The notes beneath the pieces were generated by a model. That model did not search any database. It saw only the letters and a program-made list of their open reading frames with translations, and had not been told where the DNA came from. Below, one piece after another: positions 7,949 to 15,699 of a stretch of 64,000 nt of DNA (its first letter is position 1; each line of letters begins with the position of its first letter). Source of the DNA: Bradyrhizobium sp. in8p8 (lineage in GTDB: Bacteria; Pseudomonadota; Alphaproteobacteria; Rhizobiales; Xanthobacteraceae). The stretch covers positions 620,001 to 684,000 of the forward strand of contig NZ_AUGD01000002.1 of the NCBI RefSeq assembly GCF_000426845.1, read 5' to 3'. The position numbers and the translations under genes were made by a program.

Positions 7949-8458
7949 ATGACCATCCGCCCTGTCCTCCGCTACCCCGACCGCCGGCTTGCGAGCCCTG
8001 CCCGTCCGGTCACTGATTTCGACGACGCCTTGCGCGAGCTTGCGCTGGACCTGCTTGATACGATGCGCGCTGCGCCCGGCATCGGCATCACGGCGCCGCA
8101 TATCGGCGTGCCCTTCCGTGTCGTCGTGCTGGAGCTCGATGCCGAGGCCGGCCCGCAGACCTACGTCAACCCGGAGATCACATGGAGGTCGCCCGAGATG
8201 ATCCTGCATCGCGAGGGCAGCGTCTCCATGCCGGGGATCAATGACGAGGTGCAGCGTCACGCCCGCGTGCGGATCAGCTATCAGGATCTCGACGGCAACA
8301 TGCACGCCGAGGAGTCGGAAGGTTTGCGCGCGGTCTGTCACCAGCACGAAATTGACCAGCTTGACGGCATGTTCTGGATCCAGCGGCTGTCGCGGCTAAA
8401 GCGGGAGCGGCTGATCAAGAAGTTCGAGAAGATGTCGCGGAGTTCACAGGCTGGATGA
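7949..8458 (+). CDS. Peptide deformylase-like protein with altered metal site
   Basis: The 169-residue protein is clearly in the peptide deformylase family by length and motif order, but all three motifs deviate. Motif 1 reads GIGITAPH (44-51) where the last residue is normally Gln. Motif 2 reads EGSVS (89-93): the metal-ligand Cys is Ser91. Motif 3 reads HQHEIDQ (131-137): H133 and E134 remain, but the third ligand, normally His, is Gln137. In standard enzymes the metal is held by Cys and two His, so normal deformylase activity is doubtful. It is probably a paralogue; the housekeeping enzyme would lie elsewhere. The ATG at 7949 has TAGGAG 6 bases upstream. It is divergent from the TetR gene. 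Confidence 0.85.
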   Translation: MTIRPVLRYPDRRLASPARPVTDFDDALRELALDLLDTMRAAPGIGITAPHIGVPFRVVVLELDAEAGPQTYVNPEITWRSPEMILHREGSVSMPGINDEVQRHARVRISYQDLDGNMHAEESEGLRAVCHQHEIDQLDGMFWIQRLSRLKRERLIKKFEKMSRSSQAG

Positions 8459-8512
8459 GAGAAGCGGAGCGGCACCATATACGCTCCCGCAGTCCGGACT
8501 GTGCTGCGACGC

Positions 8513-8875
8513 TCAAGCCCTCTTCCCGCCGCGCTTGGTCATTGGCGCGGTGCGACGTTCGCGTTTGCCTCGCGCGATCTCGGTCGCCAGCGCATCGAGC
8601 TTCGGCTCCCAGAACGTCCTGAACTGGCCGATCCACGAATCCACGGCGCGGAGGCCCGCAGCGTCCACCGAATAGAGGCGCCGTTGCGCCTCCGCCCGCA
8701 CGGTCGCAAAACCGCTCTCGCGCAGCACCTTGAGGTGCTGCGAGACTGCCGCCTGCGTGATGCCGAACTCGGCCCCGATCGCTTCGACGACCTCACCGGA
8801 TGCCATTTCCCCGGGCGCGAGCAGCTCGAGGATGCGACGGCGCACGGGATCGGCGAGGACTTCGAAGGCGTGCAT
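8513..8875 (-). CDS. ArsR family transcriptional regulator
   Basis: A 120-residue winged-helix protein. The helix-turn-helix is FGITQAAVSQHLKVLRESG (38-56), followed by an EAQRRLYSVD wing. There are no Cys pairs, so it is not a classical metal sensor. ArsR proteins paired with SRPBCC/AHSA1 genes are common and usually not metal-responsive. The start codon overlaps the stop of the upstream SRPBCC gene (TGATG), so the two are coupled. It probably represses the pair through the palindrome at 9588-9607. Confidence 0.9.
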   Translation of the reverse strand: MHAFEVLADPVRRRILELLAPGEMASGEVVEAIGAEFGITQAAVSQHLKVLRESGFATVRAEAQRRLYSVDAAGLRAVDSWIGQFRTFWEPKLDALATEIARGKRERRTAPMTKRGGKRA

Positions 8876-9537
8876 CAGCTTCCTGTGCCGGGATGCGTGA
8901 TATCGGGCGGCGTCTCGCCGCGATAAAAGGCGATGGTGCGGTCCGACCGCTCCTTCGCCGTGGCCGGATCGACCCCGCCTGCCACATGCGCCGCACGCCA
9001 AGATTCGCCGCTTGTCGTCATAAAGTCCTTGCCCTCCGGCGAGACCATCCAGGCCTCGGCCGTTTCATGATCGACCGATGCTCCGGTCGCAAGGTAGCGC
9101 TCAAGACCCGCAAGCGCGAGGTCCCAACCGATGCCCACCGCACCCGGGCCGAACTGGTCCCAATGATCCCCAATGATCGCGGTGTGCTCAAGCGTCAAGC
9201 GCGCCTGGCTTCGCTCTGCGCTCAGAGTGACGTCGATCCAGCTCGTGGCGCCGCCGAATTCCCACGTCGCTGCAAAATGGGTCGGCGGCGTGCAGGAGGT
9301 GATGGTGCCGCCGGCATTGCCCTTGACCTGGTAGCGTCCACCGAGCCGAAGGTCACCCTCGACCGGCGCGAACCAGCGCGGGATGCGCTCCCTGCTGGTC
9401 ACGGCGTCCCAGAGATCGTCGACGCTGGTGTCGTAGAGCCGCGTCAGCGTCACCGCACTCGCCGGCTTGCCGTCCTTGTCGAAGCTCCTCACCGAGCGCG
9501 TCACAAGCCCCAAGACCCGGGCGACGTCGATCTGCAT
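8875..9537 (-). CDS. SRPBCC/AHSA1-family lipid-binding-fold protein
   Basis: The 220-residue product carries an AHSA1-like START fold: LTRLYDTSVDDLWDAVT then RIPRWFAPVEGDLRLGGRY, typical of the family's first helix and strands, and a TLEHTAIIGDHWDQFGPGAVGIGWD segment typical of its C-terminal helix. The role is unknown; family members bind hydrophobic ligands or assist other proteins. I chose the ATG at 9537 because GGGAGA precedes it by about 6 bases; an in-frame ATG 16 codons earlier has no such site. It is first in a two-gene unit with the ArsR regulator. Confidence 0.85.
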   Translation of the reverse strand: MQIDVARVLGLVTRSVRSFDKDGKPASAVTLTRLYDTSVDDLWDAVTSRERIPRWFAPVEGDLRLGGRYQVKGNAGGTITSCTPPTHFAATWEFGGATSWIDVTLSAERSQARLTLEHTAIIGDHWDQFGPGAVGIGWDLALAGLERYLATGASVDHETAEAWMVSPEGKDFMTTSGESWRAAHVAGGVDPATAKERSDRTIAFYRGETPPDITHPGTGS

Positions 9538-9587
9538 TTTCGGTTCTCCCTGGCGTTCTCCTGTCGAACCAATATCGATTTCCAATT

Positions 9588-9607
9588 ATATAAGTCAATA
9601 CTTATAT
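9588..9607. promoter_or_regulatory. ArsR-type operator
   Basis: Perfect 8-base arms ATATAAGT (9588-9595) and ACTTATAT (9600-9607) around CAAT, 51 bases before the SRPBCC start. AT-rich 20-base palindromes of this shape are typical ArsR sites. It stands out in the GC-rich surroundings. Confidence 0.65.
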
Positions 9608-9712
9608 TATGAATGCTCCACTGCGTCAAACCGCCTCGCGCGGCGAGGCGAACCAAACAACGGCCACGGCGTCTATTCGTGCCTCCCCAGCCACACAAGA
9701 CGGAACGATGTC

Positions 9713-10057
9713 ATGAAAGTTCGCAAATTCGCCCTCGCCGGCGCTTCGCTCGAACGCTCGCCGGGACAAGACGGCGATATCTTCGCCGGCAATGTGATCG
9801 ACCAACGCCACGGCGGCCCCATCACGATCGGTTTCGGCCGCTACGCGCCGAACCAAAATCTCGATGAGACGATGAAGGTCGACGATGTCATGATCGTCCT
9901 CGAAGGCAAGCTGTCGGTCACGAGCGACGGCAACACCGTGACCGCGGGGCCCGGCGAGATCGTCCATATGCCGAAGGGCGAGACCGTCACGATCCGCTCA
10001 CACGAGCAAGGCGCCGTCACCGCCTACGTCACCTATCCGCATTGGCAGGAGGCGTGA
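9713..10057 (+). CDS. Cupin-domain protein (EutQ-like)
   Basis: A 114-residue single-domain cupin. The core has VDDVMIVLEGKLSVTSDG (about 57-74) and a second part GPGEIVHMPKGETVTIRSHEQG (about 80-101). This resembles the ethanolamine-utilisation EutQ-like cupin subfamily by eye. The standard metal-binding His cluster of motif 1 is missing (DETMKVDD in its place), so it may be a binding protein rather than an enzyme. Start at 9713 is the first in-frame ATG of the domain; the ribosome site is weak. No functional link to neighbours is visible. Confidence 0.8.
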   Translation: MKVRKFALAGASLERSPGQDGDIFAGNVIDQRHGGPITIGFGRYAPNQNLDETMKVDDVMIVLEGKLSVTSDGNTVTAGPGEIVHMPKGETVTIRSHEQGAVTAYVTYPHWQEA

Positions 10058-10097
10058 CGACGCCGCTTGAGGGGTGACGGGGCAGTCGCGCAACTCA

Positions 10098-10143
10098 CTT
10101 CGTTCGTCCCGGATCTCGCTTTCGCTCCATCCGGGCTACGAAG
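10098..10143. repeat. Palindromic repeat (cttcgt...cccggat...atccggg...acgaag)
   Basis: Inner arms CCCGGAT (10108-10114) and ATCCGGG (10129-10135), outer arms CTTCGT (10098-10103) and ACGAAG (10138-10143). It lies between convergent genes and could also help to stop transcription. Confidence 0.55.
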
Positions 10144-10162
10144 AAGCCAGTCTTGACGCGCC

Positions 10163-11422
10163 CTACCCGCCCGCCATCAGCGCCTTCGCCAGCGCCATGT
10201 AGGCCGGCAGCGTCAGCGGGTCGTTGGCGGCGTTGCCGGCCATGGGATGCGAGGCGTAGCGCGCGATCACCATCTCGGCCTTGGGGTCGATGTAGATGCC
10301 TTGACCGTAAACGCCGCGCGCCATGTAGGCGCCATGTTCGTTGTGGGTGACCCACCACTGATTACGGTATGACGCGCCGGGCAGTGTGGTGTAGCCGGCC
10401 GGCTTGAATTTTTCGGGATCGCCGCCGCGCGCGATATCCTCGACCACCCTCGGCGGCACGATCTGGCGGCCGTTGAAGCGGCCGTGATTGCGCATGGTCT
10501 CACCGAAGCGGGCGAGATCGCGCAGCGTGGTGGAGAGACCGCCGCCCCCGCTCTCCGTGCCGATGCGATCGACGTGATAATGCGCGTCCTCCTCCGCTCC
10601 CATCGGCTGCCAGATGCGCTCGGAGAGCAAATCGGAGAGAGACATGCCGCTGACGCGCCGGCAGATCCAAGCGAGCACGTCGGTGTTGACGGTCTTGTAG
10701 GCGAAGGCCTTGCCGTGCTCGCCCTGCTTCTTCTGCGCGATGAGGAAATCAAAGATGGTGGTCGGGCCGTCGTAGTCGGGCGGGATGGGAGCCATGCCGT
10801 TGGCACGCCGCAGGCCCCACACGTCCGAATTCTTGTCGGTGTAGACCTCGGTGTAGAGGAGCCCCGTGGTCATATCCATGACCTCATGCACGCGCGCATC
10901 GCCAAACGCGCTTGCCTTCAGCTCCGGCACGTAGTCCGTCACCGGTGCCTGCGGATCGATCTTGCCCTCGGCGACCAGCATGCCGGCGAGCACGCCGGTG
11001 AACGACTTCGTCACCGACATGCCGATATGCGGCTTGTGCGGCTTCAGCGCGCCGAAATAGCGCTCATAAATCAGCGTGCCCCGGTGCAAAACCGCGATGC
11101 CATCGGCATAGGTCTCCTCCAGCATCTTCGCGAACGTCATTGGCCGGCCGTCCATCGTGGTCGAAGCGACCGTGCCGATGTCATGGTCGTCCCGCGGCAG
11201 CACCGACGCCGGCCCCGCCCCGCGCCACACATTCACCGTCGGCACCAGCTGGCGGATGTTGCTCCAGGCCCAGCGCAGTTCGGGGAAGCTGCGGAACGAG
11301 CCGTCCTGGAAGGTGATGGTGCGGTCGGGCGAGGGCGGAAAGCCGCGCATCCAGCCGAGGGCTTCGGGGTCGGTTTCAACGGCAGTGGCGGGAGGCTGGC
11401 TGGCGGCAGTCGCGACGGGCAT
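10163..11422 (-). CDS. Serine hydrolase, class C beta-lactamase fold
   Basis: The 419-residue protein has the nucleophile motif S136-V-T-K139 in the GMSVTKSFTG segment, and a YKTVN motif near residue 240 as the YxN element. The late segment WVTHNEHGAYMARGVYGQGIYIDP is typical of 6-aminohexanoate-oligomer hydrolase (NylB)-like and esterase EstB-like members. No signal peptide is visible. It is not a close copy of the truncated hydrolase at 1-618. The ATG at 11422 is preceded by CGGAG; a TTG codon lies immediately before it. The substrate is unknown. Confidence 0.9.
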   Translation of the reverse strand: MPVATAASQPPATAVETDPEALGWMRGFPPSPDRTITFQDGSFRSFPELRWAWSNIRQLVPTVNVWRGAGPASVLPRDDHDIGTVASTTMDGRPMTFAKMLEETYADGIAVLHRGTLIYERYFGALKPHKPHIGMSVTKSFTGVLAGMLVAEGKIDPQAPVTDYVPELKASAFGDARVHEVMDMTTGLLYTEVYTDKNSDVWGLRRANGMAPIPPDYDGPTTIFDFLIAQKKQGEHGKAFAYKTVNTDVLAWICRRVSGMSLSDLLSERIWQPMGAEEDAHYHVDRIGTESGGGGLSTTLRDLARFGETMRNHGRFNGRQIVPPRVVEDIARGGDPEKFKPAGYTTLPGASYRNQWWVTHNEHGAYMARGVYGQGIYIDPKAEMVIARYASHPMAGNAANDPLTLPAYMALAKALMAGG

Positions 11423-11594
11423 CAAGGCGGGCTCCGGAGGGGGCGATACGGATGTCGTATCACGAGAGGACGTGACGGAGATCCGACGTTTGCGCCGGGC
11501 GCCTACGCGCGGTCGGGACGGCAGCAGCGGCCGGCTGCGACCAGGCAGAGGCCCGATCTGCTTATGCTACAGCGACGCTAGTCGCCCTCTCCTT

Positions 11595-12638
11595 TCACTG
11601 CGACAGGAATTTGAAGGGCTCGGCCGGTGCGAACTTGTCCGACACTTCTCCTGCATAGATCGGGCGGCTGGTGAGATCGAGGCGGCGGGGCTTGGAGCCG
11701 GCGGCCAGATCGAGCTTGGCGAGGTCAACCCAGAAGATCGAGGGATTGTAGGACGACTCGAAATAGTACCGCTTGGCCTGAATGTCGGAAACCGAGCGCC
11801 AGATGGTCCCGGCGATATTCGGCTTGCCCGCCTCGGCAAGGCCGAGCGGCACCGAGATCGCGCGGATCATGGAGAAGGACGTGGCCACTGCCAGCCTGTT
11901 GTCCTTCTCCTTCGGAGCATACTGGAGAGCCCAGCTCGCGCGCACGAAGCGGTCGGAAGAATTGATCGTGCCCGGCAGGAACGAGAGGCCGTCGATGTTT
12001 TTCCAGTAGGTCGAGATCGCCAGCTGCTGGTCGAAAGGCGGCGAGTTCGTCATGACCGTATAGGATCGGTTGTGGTGAATGACGAGCTTGCCTTTCACGT
12101 ACTCGAAGATCGCGCTGTCCCCGGAGGCGTCCGCCAGGGACAGGTGCCCGCCTGCGGCGTTGCCATCGGGAAGCGCTGGCGCGACAATGGCAAACGGCTC
12201 GCGCGAGAGGGCTTCGACGGCCTCGGCCACTGTCGCGAAGTTGTCGAGTGCATATTGAGTCCAGGCTCCGACCGACATCAGCGGCTTGCCCGAGGCCTTG
12301 GCGTCGCCATAGTCGGTCTCGACGAGGTAGAGCGTGTTGGCGACGAGGCCGGCGGTGTTCATGCCTTCGACGGTCGCGATGTTGTAGAAGGATGCGACCA
12401 CGGACCCGTATTTCGACGTCCAGGAGACGGAGCCACGCCCCACGCCTCCGTCGCGCGCCATCCCTTGCGGGAACGCCCAGAGATCGGTCCTGGGATCCTC
12501 CATCCAGTCCATCGACCGCGCAACGATATAGGTCTTGTTTCCCGTCTCGTAGACGAATCGCGTGCAGGCATCGGCGGCCGCGCTCGTGAGTGTGAGGGCG
12601 ATACAAACCACCCGCCCAAAGATCCGGATCTTCTTCAT
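11595..12638 (-). CDS. Secreted Ntn-hydrolase, linear amide C-N hydrolase (choloylglycine hydrolase family)
   Basis: A 347-residue precursor. The signal peptide (1-24, MKKIR... with hydrophobic core VVCIALTLTSAA) ends in ADA, and the next residue is C25, followed by TRFVYETGNKTYIVARSMDW. In this family the N-terminal Cys is the nucleophile, so export and cleavage would expose it directly. GHLSLADASGDSAIFEY and VMTNSPPFDQQ are family motifs. Members cleave bile-salt, penicillin V or acyl-homoserine lactone amide bonds; the substrate here is unknown. It is a paralogue of the gene just upstream (12828-13895), in the same direction. Confidence 0.9.
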   Translation of the reverse strand: MKKIRIFGRVVCIALTLTSAAADACTRFVYETGNKTYIVARSMDWMEDPRTDLWAFPQGMARDGGVGRGSVSWTSKYGSVVASFYNIATVEGMNTAGLVANTLYLVETDYGDAKASGKPLMSVGAWTQYALDNFATVAEAVEALSREPFAIVAPALPDGNAAGGHLSLADASGDSAIFEYVKGKLVIHHNRSYTVMTNSPPFDQQLAISTYWKNIDGLSFLPGTINSSDRFVRASWALQYAPKEKDNRLAVATSFSMIRAISVPLGLAEAGKPNIAGTIWRSVSDIQAKRYYFESSYNPSIFWVDLAKLDLAAGSKPRRLDLTSRPIYAGEVSDKFAPAEPFKFLSQ

Positions 12639-12827
12639 AAGACAACCTGTTACCGTGCAACGATCGGCAGACTGTCGGGGCAATATAAGCTGAATGTCAA
12701 CGCCCTCACCGCCTACCACACGGATCGAGCCACTTCCCCGGTTCGGGCTTACATCGGTCCTCGCAGAATTTGCTCGAACCGTGGAAATCGAATCGGCCCC
12801 TGGCGCCGCCGTCGCAGCGGGTGGCGC

Positions 12828-13895
12828 TCACATCGGCAGACCCAGGAACTTGAATGGCTCGGCCTCCTGGAAATTCGCGGTCGCATCGCCGGCAAAGATT
12901 CGCGACTGTTGGGGGCCAAGATCGAGCTTCTTCACTCGCCCCTTCTCCGGTGAAAAATCGATTGTCTTGAGATCCACCCAGAATGTGTTCGGAGTCAGCA
13001 CGGACTCGAAGAAGTAGAGCTTGCGTTGATGGTCGGCCACCGTGCGCCACCGCGTCGAGGAAATGTTGGGCTGATCCGGCGTCGAAATGCCGAACGGCAC
13101 CGACACGTTCCGGATCACGCTGAAGACGCTGGCCAAGGCACGGTCGGGATTTTCATCTTTTGGAACCGCGTTGACGTAAAAGGATGCCCGCGCAAACCGG
13201 TCTGCGGCGCGGTTGGTGCCCGGCAGCATCACCGTGCCGCCGATCTCCTTCCAATATTCGTTCAGCGCCAGCTGCTGTTCGAAGACCGGGGAATTCGTCA
13301 TCACCTGGTACTTGCGGCCGTGATGAATGACCGGCCGGCCATTGACGTATTCGATGATCGCGCTGTCGCCCGTGGCGTCCGAAAGAGACAGATGAAGCGT
13401 GGCGAGCAATTTCTGTCCGGGCACGTTGTCGGTGACGATCATGAATGGATCCGTCTCGAGTACCGCAACCGCATCCTGAACGGTGGCGAAATTGTCGAGC
13501 ACGTATTGGGCCCAGGCGGCAATGGACAGGCCGGGCTTGCCGGGACCGAACTTCGGGTATTCGGACTCGGTGAGCCAGAGGACGTTGGCGACCAGTCCCG
13601 CCTCGTTCATGCCGTCCGACGTCGAAACGTCGTAAGCGGAGGCAACCACGCTGCCGAATTTGGATTTCCATTTCAGCGAGTTCGGCCCGACCTCGCCGCT
13701 GCGCGCCATGCCTCTCGGGAATATCCAGAGATTGGTCGGCATCTCAAACCGCCAGTCCATCGACCGCGCAGTGACGACCTGATTGTTGGCGCCGAGATAG
13801 ACCAGTCGCGTACAAGCGAGCGAGAGCGATGGCGCGATGGCGATCACAGCCGCCAGGCTCGCCGAGAAAATGCGCGATAGGGCCGGACTCTTCAT
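12828..13895 (-). CDS. Secreted Ntn-hydrolase, linear amide C-N hydrolase (second copy)
   Basis: The 355-residue precursor has the same layout as its neighbour: a signal peptide ending in SLA and then C28-TRLVYLGANNQVVTARSMDW. HLSLSDATGDSAIIEYVNG and VMTNSPVFEQQ match the other copy closely. The two ATG codons at 13901 and 13895 are both possible; GAGG is 9 bases before the second and only 3 before the first, so I chose 13895. The pair is separated by 189 bases, in the same direction, and probably arose by duplication. Export to the periplasm is expected. Confidence 0.9.
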   Translation of the reverse strand: MKSPALSRIFSASLAAVIAIAPSLSLACTRLVYLGANNQVVTARSMDWRFEMPTNLWIFPRGMARSGEVGPNSLKWKSKFGSVVASAYDVSTSDGMNEAGLVANVLWLTESEYPKFGPGKPGLSIAAWAQYVLDNFATVQDAVAVLETDPFMIVTDNVPGQKLLATLHLSLSDATGDSAIIEYVNGRPVIHHGRKYQVMTNSPVFEQQLALNEYWKEIGGTVMLPGTNRAADRFARASFYVNAVPKDENPDRALASVFSVIRNVSVPFGISTPDQPNISSTRWRTVADHQRKLYFFESVLTPNTFWVDLKTIDFSPEKGRVKKLDLGPQQSRIFAGDATANFQEAEPFKFLGLPM

Positions 13896-14131
13896 TGTCA
13901 TCGACCTCGCAACAGCGTTTGAACCGACAGGAACACGCTACCAGCTTCGAGGATCGTCACAATGACGTAGGTCAAACAAACCGTCGCGGAGCGGGAACGA
14001 GAAGAACGCCCTCCGACACCACTTCATCCGGCGATACGACCGACTTTCGCCCCTTGCTCCCGCTCTATGCAAGTATTGGTAGTACATTGACTTCAAGAGA
14101 TAACAAGTTCGCTTCCCGGGACTCTCCATTC

Positions 14132-15292
14132 TCAGCGCGCCAGCATCCAGAGGCCAAGCCCGATCAGGACCACGCCACCGGCGCCGCGGCTCAACGCGGC
14201 ATAGCGCGTATCAATGACCTTCTGCACGGTGAATGCCGCGAGTCCAAAAATGACGAGATCGTCGAGCATGAAGAACGTTACGTACAATCCGATGTAGGCG
14301 TAGTATGCTCCGGTCGAGAGGTCTGCCAGCGCGAGCATATGAGTGTAGATCGCCGGCAGCGCCGCCGAACACGCGAACTCGATCGCGTTGACGGTAAACG
14401 CCAGACCGACGATCAGCAGCAGACTTACCAGGCCGACGGGCGCGGCGACGATCTTGCGGATTCGTTGCATCGTCTGCTGCCGCTGTTCGGTATTGCCGAC
14501 GTCGCAGACGGTCACGCCACGCGTCACGGCAAGCTCATAGAGATGATCGATGCCGATCCCGATCGCCACCAGCCCAACGATCTGTGTGAGCGGGCGGATA
14601 TGACCGACCACGAGGAATGTGTTCAGCCACGCCGTCATGAACAGGAAGTAGAGCACGCCTGACGCGAGGACGAAGCTCCCCACCAGCCACCAGATCTTGC
14701 CGTAGTCCTTGATGCCCGCGATCAGCGAGATCAAATAGACGAGGACCCACATGGCGCAGGGATTGAAGCCGTCGGCGAGGCCCATCAGAATGCCCAGCGT
14801 CGGAAGGGAATAACCGACGGGGTCAATGTCTCCCAGCCACGGCAAGCTTATTTTGCGGGCGGCGTCCTCCGGACGCGCAATCGCGGTCTCATCAGCCACA
14901 AGAGCCAGCAGGTCCCTGCCCGTTTTCTCCGCCGACTCGAAGCCGAGCAGGTAGCGCGAGCCGCGCACGAAGAGGGGAACGCCAAGTTCGTGCTCCGGTA
15001 TGGCGTGCTGACGAGCAATGGCAAGGAACAGGGTTTCGTTGGCCGAATTCGACACATCGTGAAGGACGAAATCGACACGCGGTTGTGTCCTGAGAAACTC
15101 GATGGCCCTGTGGCAATGAGGGCAGTCCGGATGAAAGAAAACGTGAAGCCTTCCATCGTGCTGCCAAGCAGACGTGCTTTCAGGCGACGGCGCAACATTT
15201 GCAGTGAGTTGCAGGGCCGCAAAGATCAATCCGAGCACGATGACCAGCGCAATGCGCAGCCGTGTCGAACTTAGTGCCGAGAGACGGATCAT
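14132..15292 (-). CDS. Glutaredoxin-like domain fused to a CcdA/DsbD-type membrane domain
   Basis: A 386-residue protein in two parts. After one N-terminal helix (13-31), residues 47-135 form a glutaredoxin/thioredoxin-like domain with C57-P-H-C60. Residues 155-386 contain about seven transmembrane helices with two Cys in typical CcdA/DsbD positions: C179 in GFNPCAMW and C308 in EFACSAALP. Such proteins pass electrons across the membrane to periplasmic thiols, for example for cytochrome c maturation. Here the soluble redox domain and the channel are in one chain, so electron flow between them is likely but unproven. It lies downstream of the bd-type oxidase genes and has an FNR/FixK-like box 60 bases upstream (15352-15365). 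Confidence 0.82.
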   Translation of the reverse strand: MIRLSALSSTRLRIALVIVLGLIFAALQLTANVAPSPESTSAWQHDGRLHVFFHPDCPHCHRAIEFLRTQPRVDFVLHDVSNSANETLFLAIARQHAIPEHELGVPLFVRGSRYLLGFESAEKTGRDLLALVADETAIARPEDAARKISLPWLGDIDPVGYSLPTLGILMGLADGFNPCAMWVLVYLISLIAGIKDYGKIWWLVGSFVLASGVLYFLFMTAWLNTFLVVGHIRPLTQIVGLVAIGIGIDHLYELAVTRGVTVCDVGNTEQRQQTMQRIRKIVAAPVGLVSLLLIVGLAFTVNAIEFACSAALPAIYTHMLALADLSTGAYYAYIGLYVTFFMLDDLVIFGLAAFTVQKVIDTRYAALSRGAGGVVLIGLGLWMLAR

Positions 15293-15351
15293 TCAGGCAG
15301 GCTCCGAGAACGCGAACAGCCTGAGCTACTGCCTGGCGGTGCCCCTTGAAG

Positions 15352-15365
15352 TTGATCTTTGTCAA
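15352..15365. promoter_or_regulatory. FNR/FixK-type box upstream of the glutaredoxin-CcdA gene
   Basis: TTGATCTTTGTCAA matches the consensus TTGAT-N4-ATCAA in 9 of 10 positions. Its centre is about 66 bases before the start codon at 15292, consistent with activation from a start site near 15317. Low-oxygen control is an inference. Confidence 0.5.
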
Positions 15366-15429
15366 ACCACGCCAGTTCGACTCCCGCTACGAGAGAGCAC
15401 GTCGTGCGGAGTGAAGCCTACTCGATCGG

Positions 15430-15540
15430 TTGGCCAGCGTGCTTGCGCTGGTCGCGCTCGGTATGGCGATGCACGGGCTTCCCGAGGGGATCGTCGCTGC
15501 ACTCTGCCGCTTCGCAGCGGTCCTTTCTGCTCGCGTTCCT
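15430..15540 (+). pseudogene. Possible ZIP-transporter remnant
   Basis: One frame encodes LVALGMAMHGLPEGIVAAL, which resembles the metal-binding helix of ZIP metal transporters (pattern H-x-x-P-E-G). The upstream frame is stopped and no start, ribosome site or further homology is visible. If real it is a decayed fragment of the gene, in the 287-base gap between the bd-type oxidase operon and the glutaredoxin-CcdA gene. Confidence 0.25.
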
Positions 15541-15579
15541 TGCCGCAGCCTTGACCAAGGCCATCGATCGGCAGCTTCT

Positions 15580-15699
15580 CTACCCCGTCTTCAGCAGCCA
15601 TCGGATAGGCATTGCGATCGCCAGCAGCGTAATCACACCCGCCGCCCACAGCGCCACGAACCATAACAGCTGCCTCCAGGTTCGAGACACACGCAGCAT
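15580..15699 (-). CDS. DUF2474 family small membrane protein of the bd-type oxidase
   Basis: A 39-residue peptide with one transmembrane helix (about 11-32), beginning MLRVSRTWRQLLWF and ending WLLKTG. Its ATG overlaps the stop codon of the CydB-type gene (TGATG), so the two are translationally coupled. Small proteins of this type (DUF2474) often follow CIO-type oxidase genes, and by analogy with CydX of E. coli may stabilise the complex. The function is an inference from position. It is short and easily missed. Confidence 0.82.
   Translation of the reverse strand: MLRVSRTWRQLLWFVALWAAGVITLLAIAMPIRWLLKTG

Noticed and set aside
9713..10057. Metal-dependent dioxygenase assignment for the cupin
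   Set aside because: The His-rich metal motif is missing in the first cupin motif.
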